A stretch of DNA of 64,000 bases from Bacteroidales bacterium (GTDB lineage Bacteria > Bacteroidota > Bacteroidia > Bacteroidales > F082). The notes beneath the pieces were generated by a model, which worked only from the letters and a program-made list of their open reading frames with translations, made no database searches and was not told the DNA's origin. The stretch spans positions 62,001 through 126,000 of the forward strand of contig JACFNF010000007.1 of assembly GCA_019454985.1 (NCBI GenBank). The letters run 5' to 3'. A program made the translations under genes and the position numbers. How positions within the stretch are numbered: position 1 is the stretch's first letter; every line of letters begins with the position of its first letter. Below are positions 1 to 10,600 of the stretch, in pieces.

Positions 1-610
1 CAATCCAGAGCTGCTCGCGGCTGTCGAGAAGGATATATTTCACGTAAGGCGATTTCAGCCCCGAGTTATGAACAGAAAAATGCCAGAAACTGCCAAGAGC
101 GGGGTCATAGGCAAAAAGGCCGTTGGTGGTGGCTATCCAGAGCGATCCGGATTTGTCGGCAAGCAAAAAATCGGGTTCTGCATGCGTCATCATTTTTGCC
201 GTGAGGCTATCGAAGCGGATGGTCTCAAAACGATTTAGAATCTTATCATAATGAACTAACTTTCCGCTTTTCGTACCGGCAAAAATTCCAAAACCCGGCA
301 TATTACACACCGAAAGCAGGTGATTCTCGGGCAAGCTCCCGACCTGACCTTCTACATGCCTGAACACTTCAAAGCTATATCCGTCATAACGATTCAGGCC
401 ATTTTCGGTGGCAATCCACAACATCCCATCTTCGTCCTGCGCAAGGCTTTTCACTAATGCACGGCTCAAACCTTGTTGAGTGGTCAGCGATTGGAACCGC
501 AGATGACCGTATTCTCCCTGAGCAAAAAGCATTGCTTTGCCAGCAACAGACAGAAAGAAGATGAATATAACGATAACTATATTGGAACGAAAACCTTGTG
601 CCGGATACAT
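1..610 (-). CDS. Two-component-regulator propeller domain protein, N-terminal part (runs off the window)
   Basis: About 203 codons are readable from the ATG at 608-610 down to the window edge with no stop. The N-terminus has a hydrophobic signal segment (VIVIFIFFLSVAGKAMLFA). It is followed by repeated blades carrying the reg_prop signature: DEDGMLWIATENGLNRYDG, then DKSGSLWIATTNGLFAYD, then the start of DSREQLWI. Such propellers form the periplasmic sensor half of Bacteroidota hybrid two-component systems and of LuxR- or GGDEF-type relatives. The output domain lies outside the window, so the full architecture cannot be stated. A well-formed promoter (TTTG-N20-TATTTTTG) lies directly upstream, so the gene is probably transcribed separately from the transporter gene upstream. 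Confidence 0.8.
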   Translation of the reverse strand, partial: MYPAQGFRSNIVIVIFIFFLSVAGKAMLFAQGEYGHLRFQSLTTQQGLSRALVKSLAQDEDGMLWIATENGLNRYDGYSFEVFRHVEGQVGSLPENHLLSVCNMPGFGIFAGTKSGKLVHYDKILNRFETIRFDSLTAKMMTHAEPDFLLADKSGSLWIATTNGLFAYDPALGSFWHFSVHNSGLKSPYVKYILLDSREQLWI

Positions 611-652
611 TTTGCTCTCAACTTGGTTATGCTTCAGGATTGATTTGTCTTT

Positions 653-684
653 CAAAAATAAGGCAATATCACGATTGACGCAAA
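653..684 (-). promoter_or_regulatory. Bacteroidota-type promoter for the propeller gene
   Basis: On the minus strand, TTTG (684-681), a 20-nt spacer and TATTTTTG (660-653) match the phylum consensus TTTG-N19/20-TAnnTTTG exactly. The start codon is about 43 nt downstream of the -7 element. Confidence 0.75.
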
Positions 685-703
685 TAAAACACATCAAGGA
701 GTT

Positions 704-2329
704 TTAAAACCCGTTGAGTTTCATCGTCACCGTGGGGATGAGCAACAGAAATCCCAATAAAATAAGAATCAACATATAAGGCCATATCCAACGGAACCAT
801 TTTTCGTAGGGGATTCGGGCTACTCCCAAAACGGCAATCAACACCCCCGATGTTGGGGTAATCATATTGGTGAATCCGTCGCCAAACTGGAAGGCCATGA
901 CAGTTGCCTGACGCGAAACCCCAATTAAATCGCTAAAAGGTGCCATAATAGGCATGGTGATAGCCGCCTTGGCCGAGCCCGAAGGAATGGCAATATTGAT
1001 CACAGTTTGAATCATATACATCACCCCCACCGAGGCAATCTGACCAAAATTACCCATTGCTTTCGACAGCCCGTAAAGGATCGAATCAATAATGCCTCCC
1101 TCTTCCAAAGTAATAATGATGCCCCCGGCCAAACCAATGATGATGGCCGCCGAAAGGATGTCTTTCACTCCTTCCACAAAAAGTTTGGCAATGTCATCGG
1201 CCGATTTGTTGATGGCCAATCCACTGGCAATGCCAAGGCCCATAAACAGTGTGGCAATCTCCATCACATACCAGCCATAGCCCATCACGCCAACAATCAG
1301 ATAGACAATGGTATAGGCAAGTAACACAAGGATAAAGTAATGCACCGATTTGCGCAGGCTTAAATATCCGGAAAGGATAAAAACCAGCGTCAGAACCGGC
1401 AATACCGGCCAGGTGGCAGCACTGTTACCAAGCTTTAAAGTGGTCTGAGGATGAAACCACGAAAAAGCCGACATCGTCAGGATGAGCGCCACAAAAACAA
1501 TCCATGCCATGCGGGGGGTATAATAGGTGACTTCTGTTTCCTTACCACTGAATTCGTTTCGCCAATGGGCATCTTCGTGATACATGATCGAACTCTTAGG
1601 ATTCTTTTTCACCTTATGGGCATACCGAAGAATGAAGGTAAAACCAACAATATTGATGACAACCCAACTGAAAATACGGTATTCAATGCCCGAAAAAAGC
1701 GGAATTTCAGCCAAACCCTGAGCAATGCCGATGGTAAACGGATTGAGGATTGCCCCCGAAAACCCGAGATGCGCGGCCACATAAACCAATCCCACCCCTA
1801 CAATGGAATCGTAACCCATAGAGATAGCCAAAGGGATAAGGATAATGGTGAAAGCAATGGTTTCTTCGCTCATACCAAATACAGCGCCGAAAAAACTAAA
1901 AAGCGTCATAATCATCACCATGATGATATTGTCAACACCCAGCTTCTTCACTAATCTGTTGTGTTCAAGGCGTTTGGCAAACCTGAGAAAGTCGAAAATT
2001 CCCACATCAATGGCTTTGCTGGTGTTCATTATCCAGAAAGCGCCACCAATCATTAAAGTAAAAATGATGATACCGCTTTGCCTAACAAAACCTTTAAACA
2101 GCGCCGAAAAAACCTGCCAGGTCTGTGGTCCGCTTTTGAAATGGGCAGCTTCGTCGGCCGGGAGCTGATCTTTATAATAAAAGGTGAGTTCAGTATGCTC
2201 TTTCCCATCCTTTAAAACAGTGGTTTTTACATACTTGCCGGGAGGTATTACCCAGGTAAGCATGGCCGCAAAAACAATGATAAAAAAAACAATCACATAA
2301 GTGTGGGGCACTTTCCCTTTCCAGGCCAT
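704..2329 (-). CDS. YfcC family transporter (C4-dicarboxylate/basic amino acid carrier-like)
   Basis: A 541-residue polytopic inner-membrane protein. It has a first membrane helix near residues 10-28 (HTYVIVFFIIVFAAMLTWVIP), a polar extracytoplasmic loop, then about 11 more hydrophobic segments. Conserved-looking re-entrant stretches include SFFGAVFGMSEETIAF and AIPSGSAKAAITMPIMAP. This is the pattern of the YfcC/DcuC-like superfamily (C4-dicarboxylate anaerobic carrier fold). Substrate is unknown; members are variously annotated for dicarboxylates, arginine/ornithine or peptides. An upstream in-frame start (2350) exists, but it overlaps a promoter -7 element, so the ATG at 2327-2329 (MAWKGKVPH) is preferred. 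It is monocistronic as far as can be seen. Confidence 0.8.
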   Translation of the reverse strand: MAWKGKVPHTYVIVFFIIVFAAMLTWVIPPGKYVKTTVLKDGKEHTELTFYYKDQLPADEAAHFKSGPQTWQVFSALFKGFVRQSGIIIFTLMIGGAFWIMNTSKAIDVGIFDFLRFAKRLEHNRLVKKLGVDNIIMVMIMTLFSFFGAVFGMSEETIAFTIILIPLAISMGYDSIVGVGLVYVAAHLGFSGAILNPFTIGIAQGLAEIPLFSGIEYRIFSWVVINIVGFTFILRYAHKVKKNPKSSIMYHEDAHWRNEFSGKETEVTYYTPRMAWIVFVALILTMSAFSWFHPQTTLKLGNSAATWPVLPVLTLVFILSGYLSLRKSVHYFILVLLAYTIVYLIVGVMGYGWYVMEIATLFMGLGIASGLAINKSADDIAKLFVEGVKDILSAAIIIGLAGGIIITLEEGGIIDSILYGLSKAMGNFGQIASVGVMYMIQTVINIAIPSGSAKAAITMPIMAPFSDLIGVSRQATVMAFQFGDGFTNMITPTSGVLIAVLGVARIPYEKWFRWIWPYMLILILLGFLLLIPTVTMKLNGF

Positions 2330-2347
2330 ATCGTCACGAGTTTTGCA

Positions 2348-2379
2348 CAAAAGTACGCCAAGCTTGCCAACCCTTCAAC
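2348..2379 (-). promoter_or_regulatory. Promoter for the YfcC-type transporter
   Basis: Minus strand: GTTG (2379-2376), 20-nt spacer, TACTTTTG (2355-2348). The -7 element overlaps the longest possible reading frame, so translation must start at the internal ATG (2329). Confidence 0.6.
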
Positions 2380-2597
2380 TAATGAGTGAAAATATAGTAT
2401 GAAAAAAATCGAAATGGCATCCTAAGAATATCTTCGATTCGTGAAGCGCTTCGAAACAATGGGTGAACAAATCCGGCGAAAAAGTTGTTCTTTTGCAAGG
2501 TACGGAAAAACGTGACCTCGTTGAAATATAAATCCACGAAATCCGGCACTTATTAAAAAATGATTGACTTACTGATAATTTGAAAATCAATTCCATC

Positions 2598-3440
2598 ATG
2601 AAACTTTATCCCATTGAAACAGGCAACCTAAGGCTCGATGGTGGCGCCATGTTTGGCGTGGTACCCAAAGTGCTCTGGCAAAAAGTGTACCCGGCCGATG
2701 AAAACAATCTTTGCAACTGGGCGATGCGTTGTTTGCTCATCGTTGACGGCGACCGCAGGATATTGATTGATAATGGCGTTGGCAACAAACAGGACGAAAA
2801 ATGGCTAAGCCATTATTACCTCAATGGCGATGCAACCTTAGAGAGTTCGCTGGCAGAAGCAGGCTTTAAGCCCGAAGATATCACCGACATGGTGATCACC
2901 CATATGCATTTCGACCATTGCGGAGGAAGTGTGAAATGGAACAGCGATCGTACCGATTTCGAGTTGGCTTTCCCCAATGCCACCTATTGGACCAGCAAAC
3001 GCCAGTTTGATTGGGCTACCCATCCCAACCGCCGCGAAGAAGCCTCGTTTTTGAAAGAGAATATCATGCCTATATACGAAAGCGGGAAACTTCGGCTCAT
3101 CGAAACCGAAGGCGAATACATTCCCAACATCACATTCAAGCTTTTCGACGGACACACCGAGGGGCAGCTTATCCCATATATCCGCTATAACGGCCGCGTG
3201 ATCGCGTTTATGGCCGACTTGCTGCCCTCAACAGCTCACATTCCCATGCCCTGGATCATGGCCTACGACACTAAACCGCTTGTCACACTGAAAGACAAAG
3301 AGCGTTTTTATGATGATGCGCTGGCAGGTGATTTTGTCCTCTTTTTTGAGCATGACCTCTACAACGAAGCCTGTACATTGCATCAAACCCCGAAAGGAGT
3401 CCGGGTAAAACAATCAGGTAAACTGGCTGAACTGGCTTAA
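2598..3440 (+). CDS. MBL-fold metallo-hydrolase
   Basis: A 280-residue cytoplasmic protein (no signal peptide) of the metallo-beta-lactamase superfamily. The metal-binding motif HxHxDH is present as THMHFDHCGG. Further ligand positions are visible as DGHTEGQ (third His), FMADLLPSTAHI (bridging Asp) and FFEHDLY (terminal His), so a dinuclear site looks complete. Sequence style (MFGVVPKVLWQKVYPADE) resembles the lactonase/AttM-like or general hydrolase branch used for lactones or other esters; substrate is not predictable. The ATG at 2598 is chosen over an earlier in-frame start at 2580 because it gives the usual family N-terminus (MKLYPIETGNLRLDGG). A strong terminator follows, making it a single-gene transcript. 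Confidence 0.85.
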   Translation: MKLYPIETGNLRLDGGAMFGVVPKVLWQKVYPADENNLCNWAMRCLLIVDGDRRILIDNGVGNKQDEKWLSHYYLNGDATLESSLAEAGFKPEDITDMVITHMHFDHCGGSVKWNSDRTDFELAFPNATYWTSKRQFDWATHPNRREEASFLKENIMPIYESGKLRLIETEGEYIPNITFKLFDGHTEGQLIPYIRYNGRVIAFMADLLPSTAHIPMPWIMAYDTKPLVTLKDKERFYDDALAGDFVLFFEHDLYNEACTLHQTPKGVRVKQSGKLAELA

Positions 3441-3464
3441 AAAAAGCAGTCAAAAATAAATCTC

Positions 3465-3499
3465 AAAAACGGCTTTTCTTTCAGGAAGCCGTTTTTTTT
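3465..3499 (+). terminator. Rho-independent terminator after the MBL hydrolase
   Basis: Stem AACGGCTT/AAGCCGTT with a 10-nt loop, followed by an uninterrupted run of T. Confidence 0.85.
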
Positions 3500-3764
3500 G
3501 CCATACGGCAAAAGCCCATCAAAACAGGATTCTCAAACAAAACTGCCGTTTTGTCATATTTGGAAAATCAACTAAAATAACCTTTTTTATTTTACCATAT
3601 ACCGCTGAATTACATGATGTTATGAATTAATACTAACATCAATTTATCTCATTTCTCCTTATGTTTATTGCAAAATAAGCCGCAAAAGCCGGCTGGCATA
3701 AGATTTGAGGGAGGAAATGAAAATTGAAAATTTTAATTTAATATAGGTATAGGAGAATAAGATA
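3500..3764 (+). other. dnaK upstream region
   Basis: AT-rich noncoding interval. I find no full TAnnTTTG promoter and no CIRCE-like operator. The nearest -7-like strings are CATATTTG (3550s) and AAGATTTG (3700s), each with a mismatch. A clear Shine-Dalgarno AGGAG sits at 3751-3755, 9 nt before the dnaK ATG, which is unusual for this phylum. Confidence 0.4.
3537..3554. repeat. Short perfect inverted repeat in the dnaK leader
   Basis: ACAAAAC, 4-nt loop TGCC, GTTTTGT, about 210 nt before dnaK. It lacks a T-tract, so it is not an obvious terminator. It could be an RNA hairpin or protein site, or chance in AT-rich DNA. Confidence 0.25.
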
Positions 3765-5678
3765 ATGGGAAAAATTATTGGAATTGACCTGGGAACGACC
3801 AACTCTTGTGTTTCGGTAATGGAAGGCAACGAGCCTGTGGTTATCCCCAACAGCGAAGGGCGTCGTACCACCCCTTCCATCGTAGCTTTTACAGATAATG
3901 GCGAACGCAAAGTGGGAGATCCTGCCAAGCGTCAGGCCATCACCAACCCCAAGCGCACCATTTATTCGATTAAACGTTTCATGGGTGAAACCTACGACCG
4001 TGTTACTGCTGAAAAAGATCGTGTTCCGTACAAAGTTGTCAGGGGCGACAACAACACCCCTAGAGTAGAAGTTGAAGACCGTCTTTATACACCTCAGGAA
4101 ATCTCGGCCATCCTGCTTCAGAAAATGAAAAAGACAGCTGAAGATTACCTTGGCCAAACCGTTACCGAAGCCGTCATCACCGTTCCGGCCTATTTTAGCG
4201 ATTCGCAGCGTCAGGCCACCAAAGAAGCCGGTGAAATTGCCGGTTTCAAAGTGAAACGTATCATCAATGAGCCCACTGCAGCTGCTTTGGCTTACGGACT
4301 TGACAAGAAAAAGAACGATGTTAAGGTGGCCGTTTACGACCTTGGTGGCGGAACCTTCGATATCTCCATCTTAGAAATGGGCGATGGCGTTTTCGAGGTG
4401 AAATCAACCAACGGCAATACCCATTTGGGTGGAGATGACTTTGACCACAACATCATTGAATGGTTGGCCGACGAGTTTAAAAAAGACGAAGGTGTGGATC
4501 TTCATAAAGACCCCATGGCGCTTCAGCGACTGAAAGAAGCAGCCGAAAAAGCCAAAATCGAACTTTCGAGCTCTACCGAAACCGAAATCAACCTGCCTTA
4601 TATCATGCCGGTTGACGGTGTGCCGAAACACCTCGTTCGTAAACTCACCCGTGCGAAATTCGAACAACTCAACGATCACCTGATCCGGGCTACCATTGAG
4701 CCTTGTCGCAAAGCATTGCAAGATGCCGGCTATACTGCTGCCGACATCGACGATGTGATTCTCGTGGGCGGTTCTACCCGTATCCCCGCCATCCAGCAAA
4801 TTGTGAAAGACTTTTTCGGAAAAGAGCCTTCCAAAGGCGTGAACCCCGATGAAGTAGTAGCCATTGGCGCTGCCATCCAGGGAGGTGTTCTCACCGGTGA
4901 AGTAAAAGACGTGCTGCTGCTCGATGTTACCCCGCTCTCGCTCGGTATTGAAACCCTTGGCGGCGTAATGACCAAACTCATCGAAGCCAACACCACCATC
5001 CCGACGAAAAAATCGGAAGTGTTCTCGACGGCCTCCGACAATCAGCCTTCGGTTGAAATCCATGTGATCCAGGGCGAAAGGCCAATGGCCAATCAGAACA
5101 AGAGTATCGGACGGTTCCACCTCGATGGTATTCCGCCGGCACCAAGAGGCGTTCCTCAAATTGAAGTGTCATTCGACATCGACTCCAACGGCATTCTGCA
5201 TGTTTCGGCTAAAGACAAAGCCACCGGAAAAACTCAAAGTATCCGCATCGAAGCTTCGTCGGGACTGAGTGACACTGAAATCCAGAGAATGAAAGATGAA
5301 GCCGCTGCCAATGCCGAAAGCGACAGAAAAGAGCGCGAAAGGGTTGACAAGCTCAACTCGGCTGATGCCCTGATCTTCCAGACCGAGAAACAACTGAAAG
5401 ATTATGGCGACAAGCTGCCTGCCGACAAAAAATCGGAAATCGAAAGCGCTGTTGAGCAACTGAAAAATGCACACAAAGCACAGGACATCAACGCAATTGA
5501 TGCTGCCATGAACAAGCTGAACAGTATTTGGCAATCGGCCAGCGAGCAGATGTACAACAACACCCAAGCCCAGGGCGACGCCCAGCAAGCTCACCATGCA
5601 GGAGCCGAAACCGGCTCAAAAGGAGGCGATGATGAGGTAACCGATGTTGATTTTGAAGAAGTGGACGATAAGAAATAA
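3765..5678 (+). CDS. dnaK: Molecular chaperone DnaK (Hsp70)
   Basis: A 637-residue Hsp70, the standard bacterial length. The N-terminal signature [20 protein letters not shown] opens the ATPase domain (residues about 1-380), with phosphate loop [15 protein letters not shown] and the adenosine motif [14 protein letters not shown]. The substrate-binding beta domain follows (about 390-500, [17 protein letters not shown]). Then come the helical lid and a low-complexity tail ending in an acidic [14 protein letters not shown]. It binds exposed hydrophobic peptides in an ATP cycle with DnaJ and GrpE in the cytoplasm. Neither dnaJ nor grpE is adjacent. It is flanked by terminators on both sides and is monocistronic. 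The AGGAG ribosome-binding site supports the start. Confidence 0.98.
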   Translation: MGKIIGIDLGTTNSCVSVMEGNEPVVIPNSEGRRTTPSIVAFTDNGERKVGDPAKRQAITNPKRTIYSIKRFMGETYDRVTAEKDRVPYKVVRGDNNTPRVEVEDRLYTPQEISAILLQKMKKTAEDYLGQTVTEAVITVPAYFSDSQRQATKEAGEIAGFKVKRIINEPTAAALAYGLDKKKNDVKVAVYDLGGGTFDISILEMGDGVFEVKSTNGNTHLGGDDFDHNIIEWLADEFKKDEGVDLHKDPMALQRLKEAAEKAKIELSSSTETEINLPYIMPVDGVPKHLVRKLTRAKFEQLNDHLIRATIEPCRKALQDAGYTAADIDDVILVGGSTRIPAIQQIVKDFFGKEPSKGVNPDEVVAIGAAIQGGVLTGEVKDVLLLDVTPLSLGIETLGGVMTKLIEANTTIPTKKSEVFSTASDNQPSVEIHVIQGERPMANQNKSIGRFHLDGIPPAPRGVPQIEVSFDIDSNGILHVSAKDKATGKTQSIRIEASSGLSDTEIQRMKDEAAANAESDRKERERVDKLNSADALIFQTEKQLKDYGDKLPADKKSEIESAVEQLKNAHKAQDINAIDAAMNKLNSIWQSASEQMYNNTQAQGDAQQAHHAGAETGSKGGDDEVTDVDFEEVDDKK

Positions 5679-5696
5679 TCCCTCCGCAATGTACAT

Positions 5697-5733
5697 AACA
5701 AAAAAGACGGCTTTGAAAGCCGTCTTTTTTGTT
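5697..5733 (+). terminator. Rho-independent terminator after dnaK
   Basis: Long inverted repeat: arms AACAAAAAAGACGGCTT and AAGCCGTCTTTTTTGTT around a TGA centre, with a T-run. Because it is symmetrical it could act in both directions. Its 3' arm overlaps the -33 element of the next gene's promoter. Confidence 0.9.
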
Positions 5734-5757
5734 ACACCTGATTTCGTTGTATTTTTG
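5728..5757 (+). promoter_or_regulatory. Promoter for the T9SS-secreted protein, overlapping the dnaK terminator
   Basis: TTTG (5728-5731), 18-nt spacer, TATTTTTG (5750-5757). The start codon is 40 nt downstream. Confidence 0.65.
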
Positions 5758-5797
5758 CAGACTAAACAAATCATTATTCTTTAAATAAAAAACACAT

Positions 5798-7438
5798 ATG
5801 AAAAAATTCTACCCCCTGATTACGATGCTGATTGTGGCTCTGACTGCCTCGCCACTCTTTTCCCAAAACCTTGTTCAGAACCCGGGTCTGGAAACATGGA
5901 CTAGCGACACCAAACCTGCCAATTGGAATATTGCTGAAAATATTTCGAAAGAAAGCGGTATTAAACACGGCGGGAGCTTCTCGGCTAAGCACACTTCTGC
6001 TTCATCAACCAAAAAAATGCAACAAGTGATCGAGGGCATCGTCCCCGGTAAAACCTACACCATTTCGTATTGGTATTTTGACAATGATAATTCTGCCAAA
6101 ACACGCATCTGGTCATACTGGCTCAATGGTACGGCCACCCTTGCCGATCACGAAGCCGAGCTAAGACCAAACACCTATAGCGAAAATAACAGTCAGTGGC
6201 AACAATATGAAAAAGAATTAGTGGCACCAGCCGAAGCAACAGGCTTTCGTTTTGAAGTGAGGGTTTATAACCAGGATGGCAACAATGGCGGCACCGTATA
6301 TTACGACGATTTCGTCTTTTCGAGCGAAACACAAATCAAACCCGAACCCACCAACTACCCAACTGCATTCGCTGGTAATGCCGCCGGTACAGGTATTTCT
6401 TTGAGCTGGGTTGATGCCACAGGAGAGCAACTGCCCGACGGATATCTCCTCTACGCAACACTTGCAGTGCCGAGAAGCGTCAACGACGTACCGGTTGATG
6501 GTATTCCGGTAGAAAACAACCTCGATGTGACTGAAGGTTATATTGCCTGGAATGTGAACTATGGAAAACAAGGCCATCTGTTTCCCGTTTTGCCTGGCGG
6601 AGTGGACTACTTTTTCAATATTTATCCTTACACCAACTCCGGCAGCAACATTGACTACAAAACCGATGGCACTGCACCTTCTGCTATGGTGCATCTGAAT
6701 GAATACCAGGTTCTGCTAAACGAAACCTTTGATACCGATCTTGGGGTGATGGACACCTACGATGTGGCCGGAGCACAGGAATGGACGTATTACCACCTGA
6801 ACAATGAGGATTACGCACGCATTTCGGGCTATTCGGGTGCTCCTGTGGCTAACGAAGACTGGCTTATCAGTCCGGCCATCAATACCACTGCTGCCATGAG
6901 CAATATCAGTTTGAATTTTCGTTCGGCACGCAATTATGAAGGCAACGCCCTTCAGCTGATGAAAAGCACAAACTACAGCGGTACAGGCAACCCCAATAAT
7001 GCCACCTGGCAGGATATTACCGACTTGGCCGATTGGTCATCGGGAAACTGGACCTGGGTCAACTCAGGCAATGTCGTGCTTGCAGCCAACGGAGGGTCAA
7101 ACCACTATTTTGCCTTTAAATACACATCAACAACAGCCGCTGCCGCAACCTGGCAGGTGGACGACATTTTGGTTTATGCGAATGTAACTGTCGGACAAAT
7201 TGAAAATCAAAGGCCTGAAGCACAGATTTATCCCAACCCAACCACAGAAAAAGTGTTTGTTGAAACTGTTAATCCGGCTGTGATGAATCTTTTCGATCTC
7301 ACCGGTCGCTGTGTGATGAGTGAACAGCTAGCAACAGGGAAACACGAAGTAAACCTTGGATCCCTGAAAAAAGGAATCTATTTTATCCATATTCAACAAC
7401 AGGGTTGCACACAAACCATTAAACTTGTTGTAAAATAA
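5798..7438 (+). CDS. Type IX-secreted multidomain protein (carbohydrate-binding-like, choice-of-anchor J, Por sorting tail)
   Basis: A 546-residue secreted protein. A signal peptide covers residues 1-23 (LIVALTASPLFSQ). Residues about 24-170 form a jelly-roll-like module (NLVQNPGLETWTSD, with YYDDFVFSSE at its end) resembling carbohydrate-binding modules. Residues about 185-305 look like a fibronectin-III-type domain. Residues about 306-460 match the choice-of-anchor J pattern (NETFDTDLG, NEDWLISPAI, WQVDDILVY). The last 75 residues are a type A T9SS C-terminal sorting domain (IYPNPTTEKVFVE, LFDLTGRCV, LKKGIYFIHI, QTIKLVVK). Export would be by Sec and then PorSS, ending at the surface or released. 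No catalytic domain is recognised, so an adhesive or binding role is inferred. Own promoter and terminator. Confidence 0.85.
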   Translation: MKKFYPLITMLIVALTASPLFSQNLVQNPGLETWTSDTKPANWNIAENISKESGIKHGGSFSAKHTSASSTKKMQQVIEGIVPGKTYTISYWYFDNDNSAKTRIWSYWLNGTATLADHEAELRPNTYSENNSQWQQYEKELVAPAEATGFRFEVRVYNQDGNNGGTVYYDDFVFSSETQIKPEPTNYPTAFAGNAAGTGISLSWVDATGEQLPDGYLLYATLAVPRSVNDVPVDGIPVENNLDVTEGYIAWNVNYGKQGHLFPVLPGGVDYFFNIYPYTNSGSNIDYKTDGTAPSAMVHLNEYQVLLNETFDTDLGVMDTYDVAGAQEWTYYHLNNEDYARISGYSGAPVANEDWLISPAINTTAAMSNISLNFRSARNYEGNALQLMKSTNYSGTGNPNNATWQDITDLADWSSGNWTWVNSGNVVLAANGGSNHYFAFKYTSTTAAAATWQVDDILVYANVTVGQIENQRPEAQIYPNPTTEKVFVETVNPAVMNLFDLTGRCVMSEQLATGKHEVNLGSLKKGIYFIHIQQQGCTQTIKLVVK

Positions 7439-7470
7439 GTAAATACCGAAATTCTTCTTTTATCCATCTC

Positions 7471-7501
7471 AACGGGTGCTTGTAAAGCACCCGTTTTTTT
7501 T
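7471..7501 (+). terminator. Rho-independent terminator
   Basis: AACGGGTGCTT/ AAGCACCCGTT hairpin with a GTA loop, followed by a T-run. Confidence 0.9.
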
Positions 7502-7555
7502 CGCTATATCATTGATGAATGGCGAAAAAAACCGCCCTGATTCCGCTTCATTTTC

Positions 7556-7563
7556 TATCTTTG
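7556..7563 (+). promoter_or_regulatory. -7 element upstream of purL
   Basis: TATCTTTG 41 nt before the purL ATG. No TTTG is found at the expected -33 distance. Confidence 0.5.
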
Positions 7564-7604
7564 CCCACGGCTTCCCGTTCTGAATTTACCCAAAGTACAG
7601 CGAT

Positions 7605-10600
7605 ATGATAAGATTCTTCAAATCCGGTTCAAACAATGTGATAGTGCTGGAAATCAGCACTTTACTTAGTGAAGAAATTCTCAAAAAATTAAGCTGGCTT
7701 TTTACCGGTTACACCTTCACCGATGAAGAAATGCTCAAAGGGCCTTTTATTGGGCCGCGAAAAGAGATGGTTAGCCCCTGGAGTACCAATGCGGTTGAAA
7801 TAACGCAAAACATGGGTATTCACGGAATCAGCCGCATCGAACAGTTTACCGCTGTGGGCTCGTATCCGGCCTCCTACGATCCCATGCTTCAAGCCCTTTA
7901 CCCTCAGATTGATCAGCATCTTTTCGAAATCAATATTGAGCCTGAAGCCGTCGTTACGATCGAAAACCTTGAACAATATAACGAACTGCACGGGCTTGCC
8001 TTAAGTGCTGACGAGATCACATATTTGCAGCAACTTAGCGAAAATCTCGGACGGAAACTCACTGACAGCGAAGTATATGGTTTTGCCCAGGTGAACTCGG
8101 AGCATTGTCGGCATAAAATCTTCAACGGCACTTTTGTCATTGACGGAAAAACCATGCCCGAGGCCCTTTTTGGGATGATTAAAAGAACAGCGTCCGCGCA
8201 TCCGAATCGTTTGGTTTCAGCCTATAAAGACAATGTTGCTTTTATTGAAGGTCCGATGGCCGAACAATTTGCCCCCGAACAGCCCGACCAACCGAGCTTT
8301 TTCAAAGTCAACGACATTCAAACGGTTATCTCGCTCAAGGCCGAAACACATAATTTCCCGACCACTGTTGAACCTTTCAATGGCGCTGCTACCGGTACCG
8401 GTGGCGAAATCCGCGACCGAATGGCGGGTGGCAAAGGAAGCATTCCGCTTGTCGGAACAGCTGTTTATATGACTTCATATCCCCGAACCATCGAAAACCG
8501 AAGCTGGGAGAAAAAACTCCAACCTCGCCCATGGCTTTATCAATCGCCCGAATCAATCCTCATCAAAGCATCGAATGGAGCTTCCGATTTTGGCAATAAA
8601 TTTGGTCAGCCCCTTATCAATGGAAGTCTGCTAACCTTTGAACATGAGGGCGATACGCATTATGGATTCGACAAGGTGATTATGCTGGCCGGTGGTGTGG
8701 GCTATGCACGGAAAAAGGACAGCTTCAAGGAAAGCCCTCAGGCAGGCGACCAAATTGTGGTGTTGGGTGGTGATAACTATCGTATTGGCATGGGTGGCGG
8801 CGCTGTTTCCAGTGTTGACACCGGACAATTCAGCAACTCCATCGAACTAAACGCGGTGCAGCGCTCCAATCCCGAAATGCAAAAACGGGTATGCAACGTA
8901 GTCAGAGCATTAGCCGAAGCCGACGAAAATCCTATCCGATCCATCCACGACCATGGGGCTGGCGGTCATCTGAACAGCCTCTCTGAGCTGGTTGAAGAAA
9001 CTGGCGGAACCATTGATATCGAAAAACTGCCTTTGGGCGATCCTACCCTTTCCGACAAAGAAATCATTGGCAACGAATCGCAGGAACGCATGGGTCTTCT
9101 CATCCACCCTGACAAACTCGACCTGCTCAGCCGAACGGCTCTGCGCGAGCGGGCTCCGATCTATGTGGTTGGCCAGGCTACAGGCGACCATCATCTGAAA
9201 TTCGTCAGAAATAAAAGCACCTGCCCCATTGATCTTCGCCTTGAACATCTGTTGGGCAAACCTCCCAAAACCGTCCTCGACGACAAGACCAAAAAGAACA
9301 ATTTCAGCACCCCTGCCCTCTCTGCCGATCTTTTACATCAATACCTGAACAATGTCTTGCAGTTGGAGTCAGTAGCCTGTAAAGACTGGCTCACAAATAA
9401 AGTTGACCGCTCCGTAACAGGACGCGTTGCCACACAGCAAACCATTGGGGCGCTGCAACTTCCGCTGAATAATCTGGGTGTTGTCACGCTCGACTACAAA
9501 GGCCATAAAGGTATCGCCACCGCGCTGGGTCATGCGCCTGTGGCCGGGTTAATTGACGAGCGCAAAGGCTCTCGGCTTGCCGTGGCCGAAGCCCTCACCA
9601 ACCTTGTCTGGGCTCCCATTCAGGATGGCATCAAAGGTGTTTCGCTGAGCGCCAACTGGATGTGGCCGGCCAAAAATGAGGGCGAGAATGCACGACTTTA
9701 TAAAGCCGTAAAAGCATTAAGCGACTTCTGTATCGAACTGGGGATCAACGTACCTACCGGGAAAGACAGTCTTTCAATGACTCAAAAATACCCTGATGGC
9801 GAAAAGGTGCTTGCTCCGGGAACTGTCATCGTCACTGCCGTAGGCGAAGTGAGCGATATCCGCAAAACCGTAAACCCGCTGCTGAAACCGGAACTGAATT
9901 CCCAGCTGATTTATATTGACCTCTCGAATGACGATTTCAATCTCGGCGGTTCGGCATTGATGCAAACTCTTAACAGCATCGGCAGCAACACGGTTGATGT
10001 TGTTGATCCGCAATACTTTGCCAAAGTTTTCGATGCGCTTCAGTTCCTCATCGAAAACAAGCTGATTCTTTCAGGTCACGATGTATCGGCCGGTGGTCTT
10101 ATCACTACTCTGCTCGAGATGAACTTTGCCAACACCGACTACGGTATGAAAATCCGCCTCGACGACCTCGAAGAACATAACATCATCAACCTGATGTTCA
10201 GCGAAAAACCTGCCGTGGTCATTCAGGTGGCCAATGACGAAAAAGTGGAAGACTATTTGCAACAGCAAAGTATTGGTTACATCACTATCGGACAAGTAGT
10301 GGCCGAACGATTTGTTCATATCCTGCACAACAATAACCACCATCGTTTCGACATCAACGCTTTGCGCGATGTGTGGTACAAATCGTCTTATCTGCTCGAT
10401 CGCAAACAGAGCGGCGAACAATTTGCACTGGCTCGTTTCAAGAATTATAAGAAACAAGACTTAGCCTTCAGCTTCGGTAAACATTTTACGGGTAAAGCAC
10501 AACAATATGGGATTGATCCCAATCGCCGAAAGCCATCAGGAGTTCGGTCGGCCATCATTCGCGAAAAAGGAGTAAACGGCGATCGGGAAATGGCCTATGC

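Noticed and set aside
2375-2599. 74-codon minus-strand frame between the transporter and the MBL hydrolase
   Set aside because: Biased composition rich in Phe, Ser and Cys and overlaps the hydrolase start; no recognisable protein. The interval is treated as noncoding promoter region.
4404-5159. 251-codon open frame antisense to dnaK
   Set aside because: Antisense shadow of a highly conserved, codon-biased gene; no family resemblance and no start signals.
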